Source: Paracerasibacillus soli
GTDB lineage: Bacteria > Bacillota > Bacilli > Bacillales > Amphibacillaceae
Reading direction: 5' to 3' (one strand)
Assembly (NCBI RefSeq): GCF_034006335.1
Contig: NZ_JAWDIQ010000003.1
DNA length: 64,000 nucleotides
Shown here: positions 50,463-58,251 of the stretch, in pieces
Position numbering within the stretch: position 1 is the first letter of the stretch
How the letters are laid out: the number at the start of each line of letters is the position of its first letter
Position numbers and translations under genes: made by a program
The notes under the pieces: model-generated
Seen by the model: the letters and a program-made list of their open reading frames with translations, nothing else
The model's database searches: none
Told to the model about the DNA's origin: nothing

Positions 50463-50671
50463 ACAGTATATCCCAAAAAATAACCGTCAAAATAAAACTG
50501 CTTCCAGCAAAAGAATAAGCAACTATTTTGCAGGAAATGAGTAAGGAATATATATCTACTATCAATATGATTGTGTTTGAAGGTTTGAAATGGTTGCAGA
50601 AAAGAAGAATAGCAAAAAACAAGCAAGGATGTTTTTGTCTCTTTGCCATTAAGGATAACAAAGATAAATAA
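50459..50671 (+). pseudogene. TnpB (IS605 OrfB) N-terminal remnant
   Basis: GTG 50459 overlaps the tnpA stop codon. The frame reads SQKITVKIKLLPAKE, then a TAA at about 50516, then ATILQEMSKEYISTINMIVF, a clear TnpB/OrfB N-terminus of the transposon-encoded RNA-guided nuclease family. After about 40 residues it runs into unrelated EGLKWLQKRRIAKNKQG and stops at 50671. About 320 residues, including the RuvC-like core and zinc finger, are absent. Unlike the single-base breaks elsewhere, a substitution stop plus a large deletion indicates real decay. Confidence 0.7.
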
Positions 50672-50721
50672 TAGGATATAAAACAATGGATACTAGAAAA
50701 GGTATGTAAGGGAAATACGTT

Positions 50722-51858
50722 ATGAAACGTTTTCGTAATACGTGGGTTGAAATAAATTTGGATGCAATAGGATATAATATTAGACAAATGAAGCATAAAC
50801 TGCCAACACATACAGAAGTCATTGCAGTCGTGAAAGCTGATGCATATGGACATGGCAGTATTGAAGTGGCGAAAAAAGCCCTTGAATCAGGTGCGAAGGC
50901 TCTTGCTGTAGCGCTTTTGGAAGAAGCAATAGAATTAAGAAGAGCATCTATTACAGCACCAATATTAGTGTTAGGTTGGGTTGCTCCGGAACTCGCACCG
51001 ATTGCAGCAACACATGAGATTACATTAACAGTCTTTCAAAAAGATTGGGTACTTCTAGTTCAACAAGAAAGACTACCGAAGCCATTGCATGTCCATATGA
51101 AATGGGATACTGGAATGGGGCGGATTGGTATCCGTACAGAGCAAGAGCTTCATGAACTATTACAAATCTTAAAGGTTTCGAAACAATTAAAGTTGACAGG
51201 TGTGTTTACACATTTTGCTACAGCTGATGAACAAGATTTAAGCTATTTTCAAGAACAACTACAACAATTCAATCAATTTTTAAACCTATTTAAAAAAGAG
51301 TGGCCGGAGCAGATAGCTATTCATATTGGAAATAGTGCGGCTGCAATAAGATTTCCAGATGAGATGTATAATTACATCCGTTTTGGCATATCCATGTATG
51401 GGTTATATCCTTCAAATGTTATCAAGGAAAATGAGTATGATTTAGCTTTAAAACCAGCTTTTTCACTGAAGTCTAGCCTTATACATGTTAAAAAGGTTCA
51501 GAAAGGCACTTCTATTAGTTATGGCAAAACATATACGACAACAGCAGATGAGTGGATTGGAACGCTTCCTATAGGTTATGGAGATGGTTGGGCGCGAAAG
51601 TTACAAGGTATCCACGTACTTGTTAATGGAAAACGCATGCCAATCGTTGGAAGAATTTGCATGGATCAAACGATGATTCTTTTAGATAAATGCTATCCAG
51701 TGGGAACGAATGTCACATTAATAGGTAAACAAAAAGGTGAAGAGATTGCATTAGACGATGTTGCACAATATATGGATACCATTAATTATGAAGTAGCTTG
51801 TATGATCAATAAGCGAGTTCCAAGAGAATATGTTTTTTCACAGGTAAGGACAGAATGA
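50722..51858 (+). CDS. alr: Alanine racemase
   Basis: 378 residues, PLP enzyme interconverting L- and D-alanine for the cell wall. The PLP lysine lies in VVKADAYGHGS and the catalytic tyrosine in the GTSISYGKTY region; TGMGRIGIR and GRICMDQTM are standard. ATG 50722 with AAGGGAA upstream. In B. subtilis alr (dal) directly precedes the ndoAI-ndoA pair and sigB region, as here, though in this window an IS remnant separates it from ydcC. No strong terminator follows within 250 bp. Confidence 0.96.
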   Translation: MKRFRNTWVEINLDAIGYNIRQMKHKLPTHTEVIAVVKADAYGHGSIEVAKKALESGAKALAVALLEEAIELRRASITAPILVLGWVAPELAPIAATHEITLTVFQKDWVLLVQQERLPKPLHVHMKWDTGMGRIGIRTEQELHELLQILKVSKQLKLTGVFTHFATADEQDLSYFQEQLQQFNQFLNLFKKEWPEQIAIHIGNSAAAIRFPDEMYNYIRFGISMYGLYPSNVIKENEYDLALKPAFSLKSSLIHVKKVQKGTSISYGKTYTTTADEWIGTLPIGYGDGWARKLQGIHVLVNGKRMPIVGRICMDQTMILLDKCYPVGTNVTLIGKQKGEEIALDDVAQYMDTINYEVACMINKRVPREYVFSQVRTE

Positions 51859-52118
51859 AATATTGACCATTGATAAATCTGTTCGCCGAGATAGCAATAT
51901 GCAAGCCCAACGCACAGAATATACTCGTGCGGGCTCTCCTATTGGAGTGGTAAAATGATTGTATGTTGCTGAACAGAAGCTGACCCTTTTCTATATCCAA
52001 CGATATTTTTTCCTGAAGGCTTTGCAAATCGGGCCAATGAATGGTATGATTAGAATGAATTTATATAAATAATTATAACTTAAATAGGTCGTTCAATTGT
52101 TGGTGGAGGTGCATGGTT

Positions 52119-52403
52119 TTGTCAGAAGGCTTGCAAGAGATTTTGGTGAAAATGCCAAAAAACCTGTTGAATGAGGTGGATGGAATAATGAGACAAGAAA
52201 ATAAGGACCTAAGCGATTTCATCTGTCAAGCAACACGAAATTATTTAGAGACGAAGAAACAGGAACATTTACAAAATATGTATGATTCCATGCAAAAAGG
52301 CTATGAAGAGATGGCAAGAATTAATCTCAAGATTGCATCCGAGGCTTTCCAAGCTGAAGAGGAGGCTGAGCTAACCCTAGAACGTACTGTGATCGGGGTG
52401 TAG
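52119..52403 (+). CDS. ndoAI: Antitoxin EndoAI (MazE-like)
   Basis: 95 residues, ribbon-helix-helix antitoxin of the EndoA/MazF endoribonuclease. SEGLQEILVKMPKNLLNEVD and the acidic C-terminus AFQAEEEAELTLERTVIGV match the B. subtilis protein closely. TTG 52119 is preferred over ATG 52113 because GGAGGT ends 8 bp before the TTG and only 2 bp before the ATG. Three bases separate its stop from the toxin start, so the pair is translationally coupled and probably autoregulated. Confidence 0.92.
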   Translation: MSEGLQEILVKMPKNLLNEVDGIMRQENKDLSDFICQATRNYLETKKQEHLQNMYDSMQKGYEEMARINLKIASEAFQAEEEAELTLERTVIGV

Positions 52404-52406
52404 TCA

Positions 52407-52775
52407 TTGAAAGTGCATAGAGGAGAAGTATATTTCGCCGATCTATCTCCTGTAGTTGGATCAGAACAGGGAGGAGTGCGTCCAGTACTGATCCTTCAAA
52501 ATGATATTGGAAATCGCTTTAGCCCAACAGTTATTGTTGCTGCGATTACCGCGCAAATTCAAAAGGCAAAATTACCTACTCATGTTGAGATTGATGCGAA
52601 AAGGTATGGTTTTGATCGCGATTCGGTTATTTTACTAGAGCAAATTCGCACACTTGATAAGCAACGTCTTACTGATAAAATCACAAAACTGGATAGTGGT
52701 ATGATGAAAAAAATAAATCATGCATTAGAAATAAGCTTAGGGCTTAAAGATATGTATGGCCACCATCATCCGTAA
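52407..52775 (+). CDS. ndoA: Endoribonuclease toxin EndoA (MazF)
   Basis: 122 residues, MazF/PemK toxin cutting mRNA at short single-stranded sites (UACAU in B. subtilis). Near-identical family core: RGEVYFADLSPVVGSEQGG, RPVLILQNDIGNRFSPT, AITAQIQKAKLPTHVEID and VILLEQIRTLDKQRL. The start is TTG 52407 behind AACGTACTG/GGGGTG; weak spacing fits coupling to the antitoxin. The C-terminal tail SLGLKDMYGHHHP is a little longer than in B. subtilis and His-rich. Confidence 0.95.
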   Translation: MKVHRGEVYFADLSPVVGSEQGGVRPVLILQNDIGNRFSPTVIVAAITAQIQKAKLPTHVEIDAKRYGFDRDSVILLEQIRTLDKQRLTDKITKLDSGMMKKINHALEISLGLKDMYGHHHP

Positions 52776-52809
52776 AAACTCCCCGCTAGTTTCGACTAAG
52801 GGGTTTTTT
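52774..52809 (+). terminator. Terminator of the ndoAI-ndoA unit
   Basis: AAAACTCCCC pairs with GGGGTTTTTT around GCTAGTTTCGACTAA, directly after the ndoA stop codon. It separates the toxin-antitoxin pair from rsbR. Confidence 0.85.
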
Positions 52810-52948
52810 GTTTTTAAATGGAGTTGTTATCTGGCTTTAATATTCTGATTATAGGTAATTACATATAAAATTCCTGTAATAGATTTGCATTATACGTTTA
52901 TACATGTGACAATAATGATAAAATTTATTGTAAAAAAGTGGGGATAAT

Positions 52949-53824
52949 ATGGATCGGCATCTTCGTGAAATTGTTATAAACCAAAGTGATGTAATTGTGA
53001 AAATGTGGTTGGAAGAAATAGAAACATTAAAACAAGCAAACTATACATCAAATATCTCTGATGAATTATTTGAAAGTACAAATGAGGAGTTTGTTGGAGT
53101 CATATTTGAGAGTATTAAAGAACAAGGATCAATGAAATATGTAGAGAATTTTTCCGAGAAGATTATACAACTAGGCTGGCCATTAAGTTATATAACGGAT
53201 GGCTTGCAAGTATTTCGTCGGATGACCATAGAATATATCTTAAGTCAGACAGAAAAGGTAGATTCGACTTATTTCTCAAACGTATTAACGAGTGTTGATA
53301 AGTGGGTCGAGCCTATTATTCGCCAACTGGTAAACGAGTATACTGGTAATTGGGAAAACATCGTATCTCTACAACGATTAGCATTGCAAGAGTTATCGGC
53401 ACCGTTAATACCGGTTTTAGATGGTATTACAATTATGCCCCTAGTTGGGACGGTTGACACTGAGCGCGCAAAGTTAATTATGGAAAATTTACTTGAAGGT
53501 GTGATCAAGCATAACTCTGAAGTTGTCCTAATTGATATCACAGGTGTTCCTGTTGTTGATACGATGGTGGCCCATCATATTATTCAGGCCGCGGAAGCAG
53601 TACATTTAATAGGAGCAAGTTGTATTTTAGTGGGAATTCGCCCAGAAATAGCACAAACAATTGTAAACCTAGGAATTGACCTTGAAAAGTTCCCTACAAA
53701 GAGCTCTTTACAAAAAGGCTTTCTTAGTGCATTAAAATATACGAATCGAAAGATATTAAATGTTGAGGACAAGGTAGAGGCAATTGAGAAAATGATTGAA
53801 TCGTTAAAAGGAGGGGATAAGTAA
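52949..53824 (+). CDS. rsbR: Stressosome protein RsbR (RsbRA-like)
   Basis: 291 residues. The N-terminal non-haem globin-like sensor half (about 1-150) is followed by a STAS domain (about 160-280). The two threonines phosphorylated by RsbT in B. subtilis have counterparts in ITGVPVVDTMVAHHII and in the following VNLG-type helix. With RsbS it builds the large stressosome that holds RsbT until stress. ATG 52949 with GTGGGG upstream. First gene of the sigma-B operon; the stop directly abuts rsbS. Confidence 0.92.
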   Translation: MDRHLREIVINQSDVIVKMWLEEIETLKQANYTSNISDELFESTNEEFVGVIFESIKEQGSMKYVENFSEKIIQLGWPLSYITDGLQVFRRMTIEYILSQTEKVDSTYFSNVLTSVDKWVEPIIRQLVNEYTGNWENIVSLQRLALQELSAPLIPVLDGITIMPLVGTVDTERAKLIMENLLEGVIKHNSEVVLIDITGVPVVDTMVAHHIIQAAEAVHLIGASCILVGIRPEIAQTIVNLGIDLEKFPTKSSLQKGFLSALKYTNRKILNVEDKVEAIEKMIESLKGGDK

Positions 53825-54181
53825 TTGCGAATCCCTATTTTAAAGCTACATAACTATTTGTTAATATCGATTCAAACGGATTTAGATGATCAAACAGCTA
53901 TTCAATTTCAAGAAGATGTTTTGAAAAAAATCCACACAACTGGGGCAACAGGTGTTGTTATTGATTTGACGTCTGTTGAAATTATTGATTCTTTTATAGC
54001 AAAGGTACTTGGAGATGTCGTAAGCATGTCTGACTTAATGGGGGCTAAGGTTGTGTTGACAGGAATTCAGCCAGCAGTTGCGATTACATTAATTGATCTA
54101 GGTATACACTTAAGTAAAGTTCCAACAGCATTAGACTTAGAACAGGGGTTGTTGAAGCTCCATTCGGAATTGGGGGAGTAG
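53825..54181 (+). CDS. rsbS: Stressosome antagonist RsbS
   Basis: 118 residues, single STAS domain. RIPILKLHNYLLISIQTDLD opens it and the phosphorylated Ser is in VEIIDSFIAKVLGD. TTG 53825 directly follows the rsbR stop and has AAGGAGG about 9 bp before. RsbS retains RsbT in the stressosome; phosphorylation by RsbT releases it. Coupled to rsbT, which starts 3 bp after. Confidence 0.93.
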   Translation: MRIPILKLHNYLLISIQTDLDDQTAIQFQEDVLKKIHTTGATGVVIDLTSVEIIDSFIAKVLGDVVSMSDLMGAKVVLTGIQPAVAITLIDLGIHLSKVPTALDLEQGLLKLHSELGE

Positions 54182-54184
54182 ACA

Positions 54185-54585
54185 ATGGCCCATCATTCCT
54201 GTGTGAATATCCATAAAGAATGGGATATTGTTGGTGCAAGGCAAATGGGGCGTGATATCGCCAAAAAGCTTGGATTTGGTACGGTTGATCAAGCTAGGAT
54301 TGCAACCGCAATATCTGAAATTGCTCGCAACATATATTTATATGCAAAAAGTGGTAAAGTTTGTTATGAGATAATTGACAACATCGATCAAAAAGGATTG
54401 TGCATTACTGCTATTGATACGGGTCCAGGAATTAAAAATCTTAGTTTAGTAATGCAAGATGGATATTCTACATTGGAGGACTTGGAGCTGGTCTTCCTGG
54501 TGTAAAACGTTTGATGGATGAATTTGTGATTCGATCGGAGGAAGGGAAAGGAACTGAGATTAAGACAATTAAATGGGTAAGATAA
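54185..54585 (+). CDS. rsbT: Serine kinase / switch protein RsbT (frameshift)
   Basis: About 133 residues after repair, GHKL-fold kinase. SVNIHKEWDIVGARQMGR-like opening, N-box AISEIARNIYLYA and the G1 box DTGPGI are seen. The frame breaks at about 54473 just before the G2 box; one base restores GGLGAGLPGVKRLMDEF and the stop at 54585. RsbT phosphorylates RsbR/RsbS and, when free, activates the phosphatase RsbU. ATG 54185 has GGGGGAG. A terminator-like hairpin follows rather than rsbU at once. Confidence 0.9.
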
Positions 54586-54624
54586 CGTTAAAATGTAAAG
54601 AAATGTAACGAAAAAAATGATACG

Positions 54625-54680
54625 AATTGCATTACAAGAACGGATATAAGTATCTTGTAATGCAATTTGTTTATATTTTT
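54625..54680 (+). terminator. Strong hairpin between rsbT and rsbU
   Basis: AATTGCATTACAAGA (54625-54639) pairs perfectly with TCTTGTAATGCAATT (54653-54667), a 15-bp stem with a 13-nt loop, followed by TGTTTATATTTTTATT. The T-tract is interrupted, so it may only attenuate transcription. In B. subtilis rsbT and rsbU are almost adjacent; here 138 bp with this hairpin divide the operon into a sensing part and a signalling part. Confidence 0.75.
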
Positions 54681-54723
54681 ATTCATATTATGATAGTTAC
54701 GATTCATTGGGAGGATTTGCTAA

Positions 54724-55733
54724 ATGGGCGATATGCAAATTGATGTAAATCATTACAAGCAGTTGTTAAAACATTATATTACATCACAAAATGAAAAAGC
54801 GCTGTACAGTGCTGAACAACTAACGAAAACATTTATACAAAATAGTATCTTTCCTGAGGAAATCGTTAATATTCATATGCAATCCATTGCGGAATTATAT
54901 CCGAATATGTATCAAGAAATGGAACACGCTATGAATTTTTTACTTGAAACAATGATTTCATACGGATTGGCATTTCAGGAAAATCAAGCATTACGGGAAA
55001 AGCAAATGGAAATTGACTCGGAATTATCTGTTGCGGCGAGTATGCAGCAAACACTTTTAGCAACAAAAATTCCGAAAGTGAGTAATTTGGATATTGGGGT
55101 AATAAGCGTTCCAGCTCATCAAATGAATGGTGATTATTATCACTTTGTAACAGGAAAAGACGATAAGATTGGTATAGCAATAGCAGATGTGATTGGTAAG
55201 GGTATTCCAGCTGCACTTTGTATGTCTATGATCAAATACGCCATGGACAGTTTTCCAGAGCAATCGATGAGCCCAAGGCAAATATTACAAAGCCTTAATC
55301 GCGTAGTAGAACTAAATGTTGATGCAGGTATGTTTATTACGATGTTTTATGCACAATATAATCCAAATAGAAGTACGTTTGTCTATGCATCTGCAGGACA
55401 TGAGCCAGGGTTTTTCTATCATGCAAAAACTGACACGTTTACAGAAATTACAACGAAAGGTCTTGTTTTGGGGGTTTCTCAGAGGTAACGTATAAGGAAT
55501 ATGAGCAAGTAATTGAAAAAGGAGACATGATTGTTTTATTAACGGACGGTGTTACAGAATGCCGCGTTGGTGGAGAGTTTATAGAGAGAGAAGCAATATT
55601 AGAAGTATTGAAACAAAATAAACATTTAGCAGCTCAAGATCTCGTCATGCATGTTTATAAGTATTTTGAGAGATTGCAAAACTTTCAACTAAGAGATGAC
55701 TTCACATTAATTGTTTTAAAAAAACAAGTTTAA
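54724..55733 (+). CDS. rsbU: PP2C-type phosphatase RsbU (frameshift)
   Basis: About 336 residues after repair. The N-terminal helical RsbT-binding domain (about 1-85) is followed by a PPM/SpoIIE-like phosphatase domain with Asp residues in NGDYYHFVTGKDDKIGIAIADVIGKG, SAGHEPGFFYH, LLTDGVTEC and LRDDFTLIVLK. It dephosphorylates RsbV-P when RsbT binds. The break at about 55480 (CC read as C) restores VLGVSPEVTYKEYEQV. ATG 54724 follows GGGAGG. Confidence 0.93.
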
Positions 55734-55945
55734 TATGTAATGAATCTGGGAATCTATAGTTAACTGAACAAATAGGAACTTAGTAGTGTTGGCAGAAGAA
55801 TAGGCTAGTAGTAAAGTCTGTCCATCACGATACATCGTATTACTAGACATATAATAATAATTAACTTGTTAAACAGCAAAAATAGAAATGAGAAATGTAT
55901 CGGCTAACCAGTTCGTACATAAAACATAAATGGGAGGGGTCATTT

Positions 55946-56290
55946 ATGAATTTAGAAATAGAAGTGTCTGAAGGGCAAGTAGAAACAATTGTAAAGCTTT
56001 CTGGAGAGATTGATGCTTACACAGCTACAAAGCTTAAAGAGACTCTTTTAACATTAACAAATCAATTGGATAAGTTGGTTATCGTTGATTTAGAACATGT
56101 TAACTATATGGATAGTACAGGATTAGGCGTTTTCGTAAGTGCATTAAAAGCATCAAAAGAAAATGATAGTCACTTAAAACTTATTCAAATACAAAAGCGG
56201 GTATTTCGTTTATTTAAAATTACTGGTTTAGATGAAATTATTGATGTTCATGCGATAGTAAGAGGTGAAAATAAAAATGGAATCATTTGA
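55946..56290 (+). CDS. rsbV: Anti-anti-sigma factor RsbV
   Basis: 114 residues, STAS domain, with the phosphorylatable Ser in YMDSTGLGVFVSALKASK. ATG 55946 follows GGGAGGGG; the longer frame from 55895 lacks a site. Unphosphorylated RsbV binds RsbW and frees sigma-B. The gap of 212 bp before it (55734-55945) is where B. subtilis has the sigma-B-dependent promoter, but I find no convincing GTTTAA / GGGTAT pair. TTGGCA with 17 bp to TAAAGT (about 55789-55817) is a weak sigma-A-like option. Confidence 0.93.
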   Translation: MNLEIEVSEGQVETIVKLSGEIDAYTATKLKETLLTLTNQLDKLVIVDLEHVNYMDSTGLGVFVSALKASKENDSHLKLIQIQKRVFRLFKITGLDEIIDVHAIVRGENKNGII

Positions 56291-56753
56291 CTTTGTAGAA
56301 ATGAAGATTCCAGCGAAGGCGGAGTACGTAGGTGTGCTAAGACTAACCTTATCAGGCATAGCGAACCGAATGGGTTTTTCATATGAGGATATTGAAGATT
56401 TAAAGGTAGCTGTTTCAGAAGCAATTACAAACGCGGTAACCCACGCTTATGATGATACGGAGCTTGGAGAAATAACAATATGCTTTGGCATTTATCCAAA
56501 TCGATTAGAAATAATGGTGGCAGACCATGGCGGAAGTTTTAATTTAAAAGATATTAAAAATAAAATTGGACCTTATCATCCAAAGGAGCCAATTGAAAAC
56601 CTACGCGAAGGAGGCTTTGGGTTATTTTTGATCGACACACTAATGGATAAAGTACAGATTAACAATGAATACGGTGTAATCGTTTTAATGACTAAGTACC
56701 TAAACGAAACTGAGGTGGACTTTAGTGACGATCAAATCTCAACAACACAATAA
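56277..56753 (+). CDS. rsbW: Anti-sigma-B factor / serine kinase RsbW
   Basis: 158 residues, GHKL kinase that binds sigma-B or phosphorylates RsbV. N-box AVSEAITNAVTHAY, G1 VADHGGSF and G2 LREGGFGLFLI are intact. ATG 56277 has GAGGTG about 10 bp upstream and overlaps the rsbV end by 14 bp; it overlaps the sigB start by 29 bp, so the three are translationally coupled. Confidence 0.94.
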   Translation: MESFDFVEMKIPAKAEYVGVLRLTLSGIANRMGFSYEDIEDLKVAVSEAITNAVTHAYDDTELGEITICFGIYPNRLEIMVADHGGSFNLKDIKNKIGPYHPKEPIENLREGGFGLFLIDTLMDKVQINNEYGVIVLMTKYLNETEVDFSDDQISTTQ

Positions 56754-57516
56754 AGATAGTGATGAAATTTATCACTTGATTAAACGTGTGCAAGAAGATC
56801 CCTCAGATGAAAAAGCTAGAGAAGAAATTATTCTTTATTATACTGGTTTAGTCGAATCTCTTGCACGCAAATATTCAAAAAATAGTATGATCCATGAGGA
56901 CTTTGTGCAGGTTGGTATGATAGGTTTATTAGCGGCTGTAAATCGTTTTGATCAAACATATGGAAAATCATTTGAGTCCTTTGCAATTCCAACGATAATC
57001 GGAGAGATTAAACGGTTTATTCGAGATAAGACATGGAGTGTGCACGTTCCAAGACGCATTAAAGAATTGGGTCCTAAAATAAAAAGGGCTGTCGATGAAC
57101 TGACTACTCAGAACCAAGATTCTCCATCCATTAAAGAAATTGCAGCATATCTACAAGTGTCGGAAGAAGAAGTGTTAGAAGCGATGGAAATGAGTAAGAG
57201 CTATACAGCACTTTCTGTAGATCGCAAAATTGAAGCGGACCCAAGTGGAAATACGGTAGCAATTCTTGATCTTGTAGGAGACAATGAACAAGGATATCAA
57301 GATACGGATTTGAAAATGCTGCTAGAAAAGATTTTCCCCATATTAACTGAACGAGAACAAATGATTTTACGTTGTACATATTTTGAAAACTTGAGTCAAA
57401 AGGAAACCGGGGAGTTATTAGGTATCTCACAAATGCACGTATCTAGATTACAACGTCGCTCGTTAAAAAAACTACGGGAAGCGCTGCAAACGGATAGTTC
57501 GGAGGTATTTGATTGA
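56725..57516 (+). CDS. sigB: General stress sigma factor sigma-B
   Basis: 263 residues, sigma-70 family group 3. Region 2 has DFVQVGMIGLLAAVNRFDQTYG and SFESFAIPTIIGEIKRFIRD, region 3 SVHVPRRIKELGPKI, and region 4 ends LSQKETGELLGISQMHVSRLQRRSLKKLR, with the helix-turn-helix. GTG 56725 follows GAGGTGG. It is held by RsbW and freed by RsbV. Its stop overlaps the start of rsbX. Confidence 0.96.
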   Translation: MTIKSQQHNKDSDEIYHLIKRVQEDPSDEKAREEIILYYTGLVESLARKYSKNSMIHEDFVQVGMIGLLAAVNRFDQTYGKSFESFAIPTIIGEIKRFIRDKTWSVHVPRRIKELGPKIKRAVDELTTQNQDSPSIKEIAAYLQVSEEEVLEAMEMSKSYTALSVDRKIEADPSGNTVAILDLVGDNEQGYQDTDLKMLLEKIFPILTEREQMILRCTYFENLSQKETGELLGISQMHVSRLQRRSLKKLREALQTDSSEVFD

Positions 57517-58130
57517 AAAAGTATAATGAAAGTCACATTGAAGTGGCAGTGTACCAACAGGCAAAAGATGAAAATGTATATTGTGGCGATAGCTATTTTT
57601 ACGTGGAAACGAAGGATAGATTCTTTTGTGCACTCGCAGATGGATTAGGTAGTGGAAAACCAGCTTATGAATCAGCGCAAGCTGCTATTGAAACCATTAA
57701 AAGTAACTTAGATTGTTCTATCGATGAAATAATTAAAAAATGCAGTGAACAATTAGTCGGAAAACGAGGCGTAGTATTAGGCATTTTCATACTTGATTAT
57801 CACACGAAACAATATAACTTTTATTCAATTGGGAATATCAGTATGATGTCAAGTGTGGCGGGAAAAAGAAAAAAACGACATATCCCGAATGCAGGTTATT
57901 TGGCAGGTTATACACGTTCTTATAAAGTGACGAATGATATATTAGAAGATAACATGAATATTATTATTTTCTCTGATGGAATTGAGGATCACAACGTTGT
58001 AAAAAAGAGTTTGATTTGTACAAATGTCCAAGATATAACACGGGCTTTTGAAAACAAAGAAAAGAATGATGATGCAACACTAATTGCAATTCGATATGAG
58101 GAAAAGGAAATGTTGCCGAATTATCTCTAA
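57513..58130 (+). CDS. rsbX: Negative regulator RsbX, PP2C-type phosphatase
   Basis: 205 residues, small PPM phosphatase that dephosphorylates RsbS/RsbR and resets the stressosome. CALADGLGSGKPAYESAQ, KRGVVLGIFILDY, IIIFSDGIEDHN and NDDATLIAIRYE mark the family and its metal-binding Asp residues. TTG 57513 overlaps the sigB stop codon by two bases, with GGAGGT about 8 bp upstream. Last gene of the operon. Confidence 0.93.
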   Translation: MKKYNESHIEVAVYQQAKDENVYCGDSYFYVETKDRFFCALADGLGSGKPAYESAQAAIETIKSNLDCSIDEIIKKCSEQLVGKRGVVLGIFILDYHTKQYNFYSIGNISMMSSVAGKRKKRHIPNAGYLAGYTRSYKVTNDILEDNMNIIIFSDGIEDHNVVKKSLICTNVQDITRAFENKEKNDDATLIAIRYEEKEMLPNYL

Positions 58131-58159
58131 GTACCAAGAGAAGTTTGGCAACATTTTTA
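58108..58159 (+). terminator. Terminator at the end of the sigma-B operon
   Basis: AAATGTTGCC inside the last rsbX codons pairs with GGCAACATTT, with a second inner dyad around TCTCT and AGAGA, followed by TTTAATTTG. The terminator thus overlaps the coding end. Confidence 0.75.
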
Positions 58160-58251
58160 ATTTGTCTTCTAAAAAAGCTGTATGATATAGGTGATTCGTG
58201 AAACTATATGCGTTGTTTGGTAAAATAGGAAGGTATGAAGGAGGTAACCTC

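Larger units (their letters stand above)
50063..50671 (+). mobile_element. IS200/IS605-family insertion remnant
   Basis: A Y1 transposase gene (tnpA) overlapped by a degenerate start of tnpB, in the usual IS605-type order with a stop/start overlap. The element is inserted between the mosaic repeat and alr. I cannot define the hairpin ends with confidence. CGAGAAAGCCCACT near 49967 resembles sequences near the right ends of such elements, but lies on the left here. The tnpB part is short and interrupted, so at best only tnpA could act. Confidence 0.75.

Noticed and set aside
51890..51945. Terminator after alr
   Set aside because: AGCCC and GGGCT arms can be drawn around CGCAC and GTGCG, but the pairing is imperfect and there is no T-run.
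52119..52775. Novel toxin-antitoxin system
   Set aside because: Both proteins match the well-known EndoAI/EndoA (MazEF) pair in its usual place upstream of rsbR.
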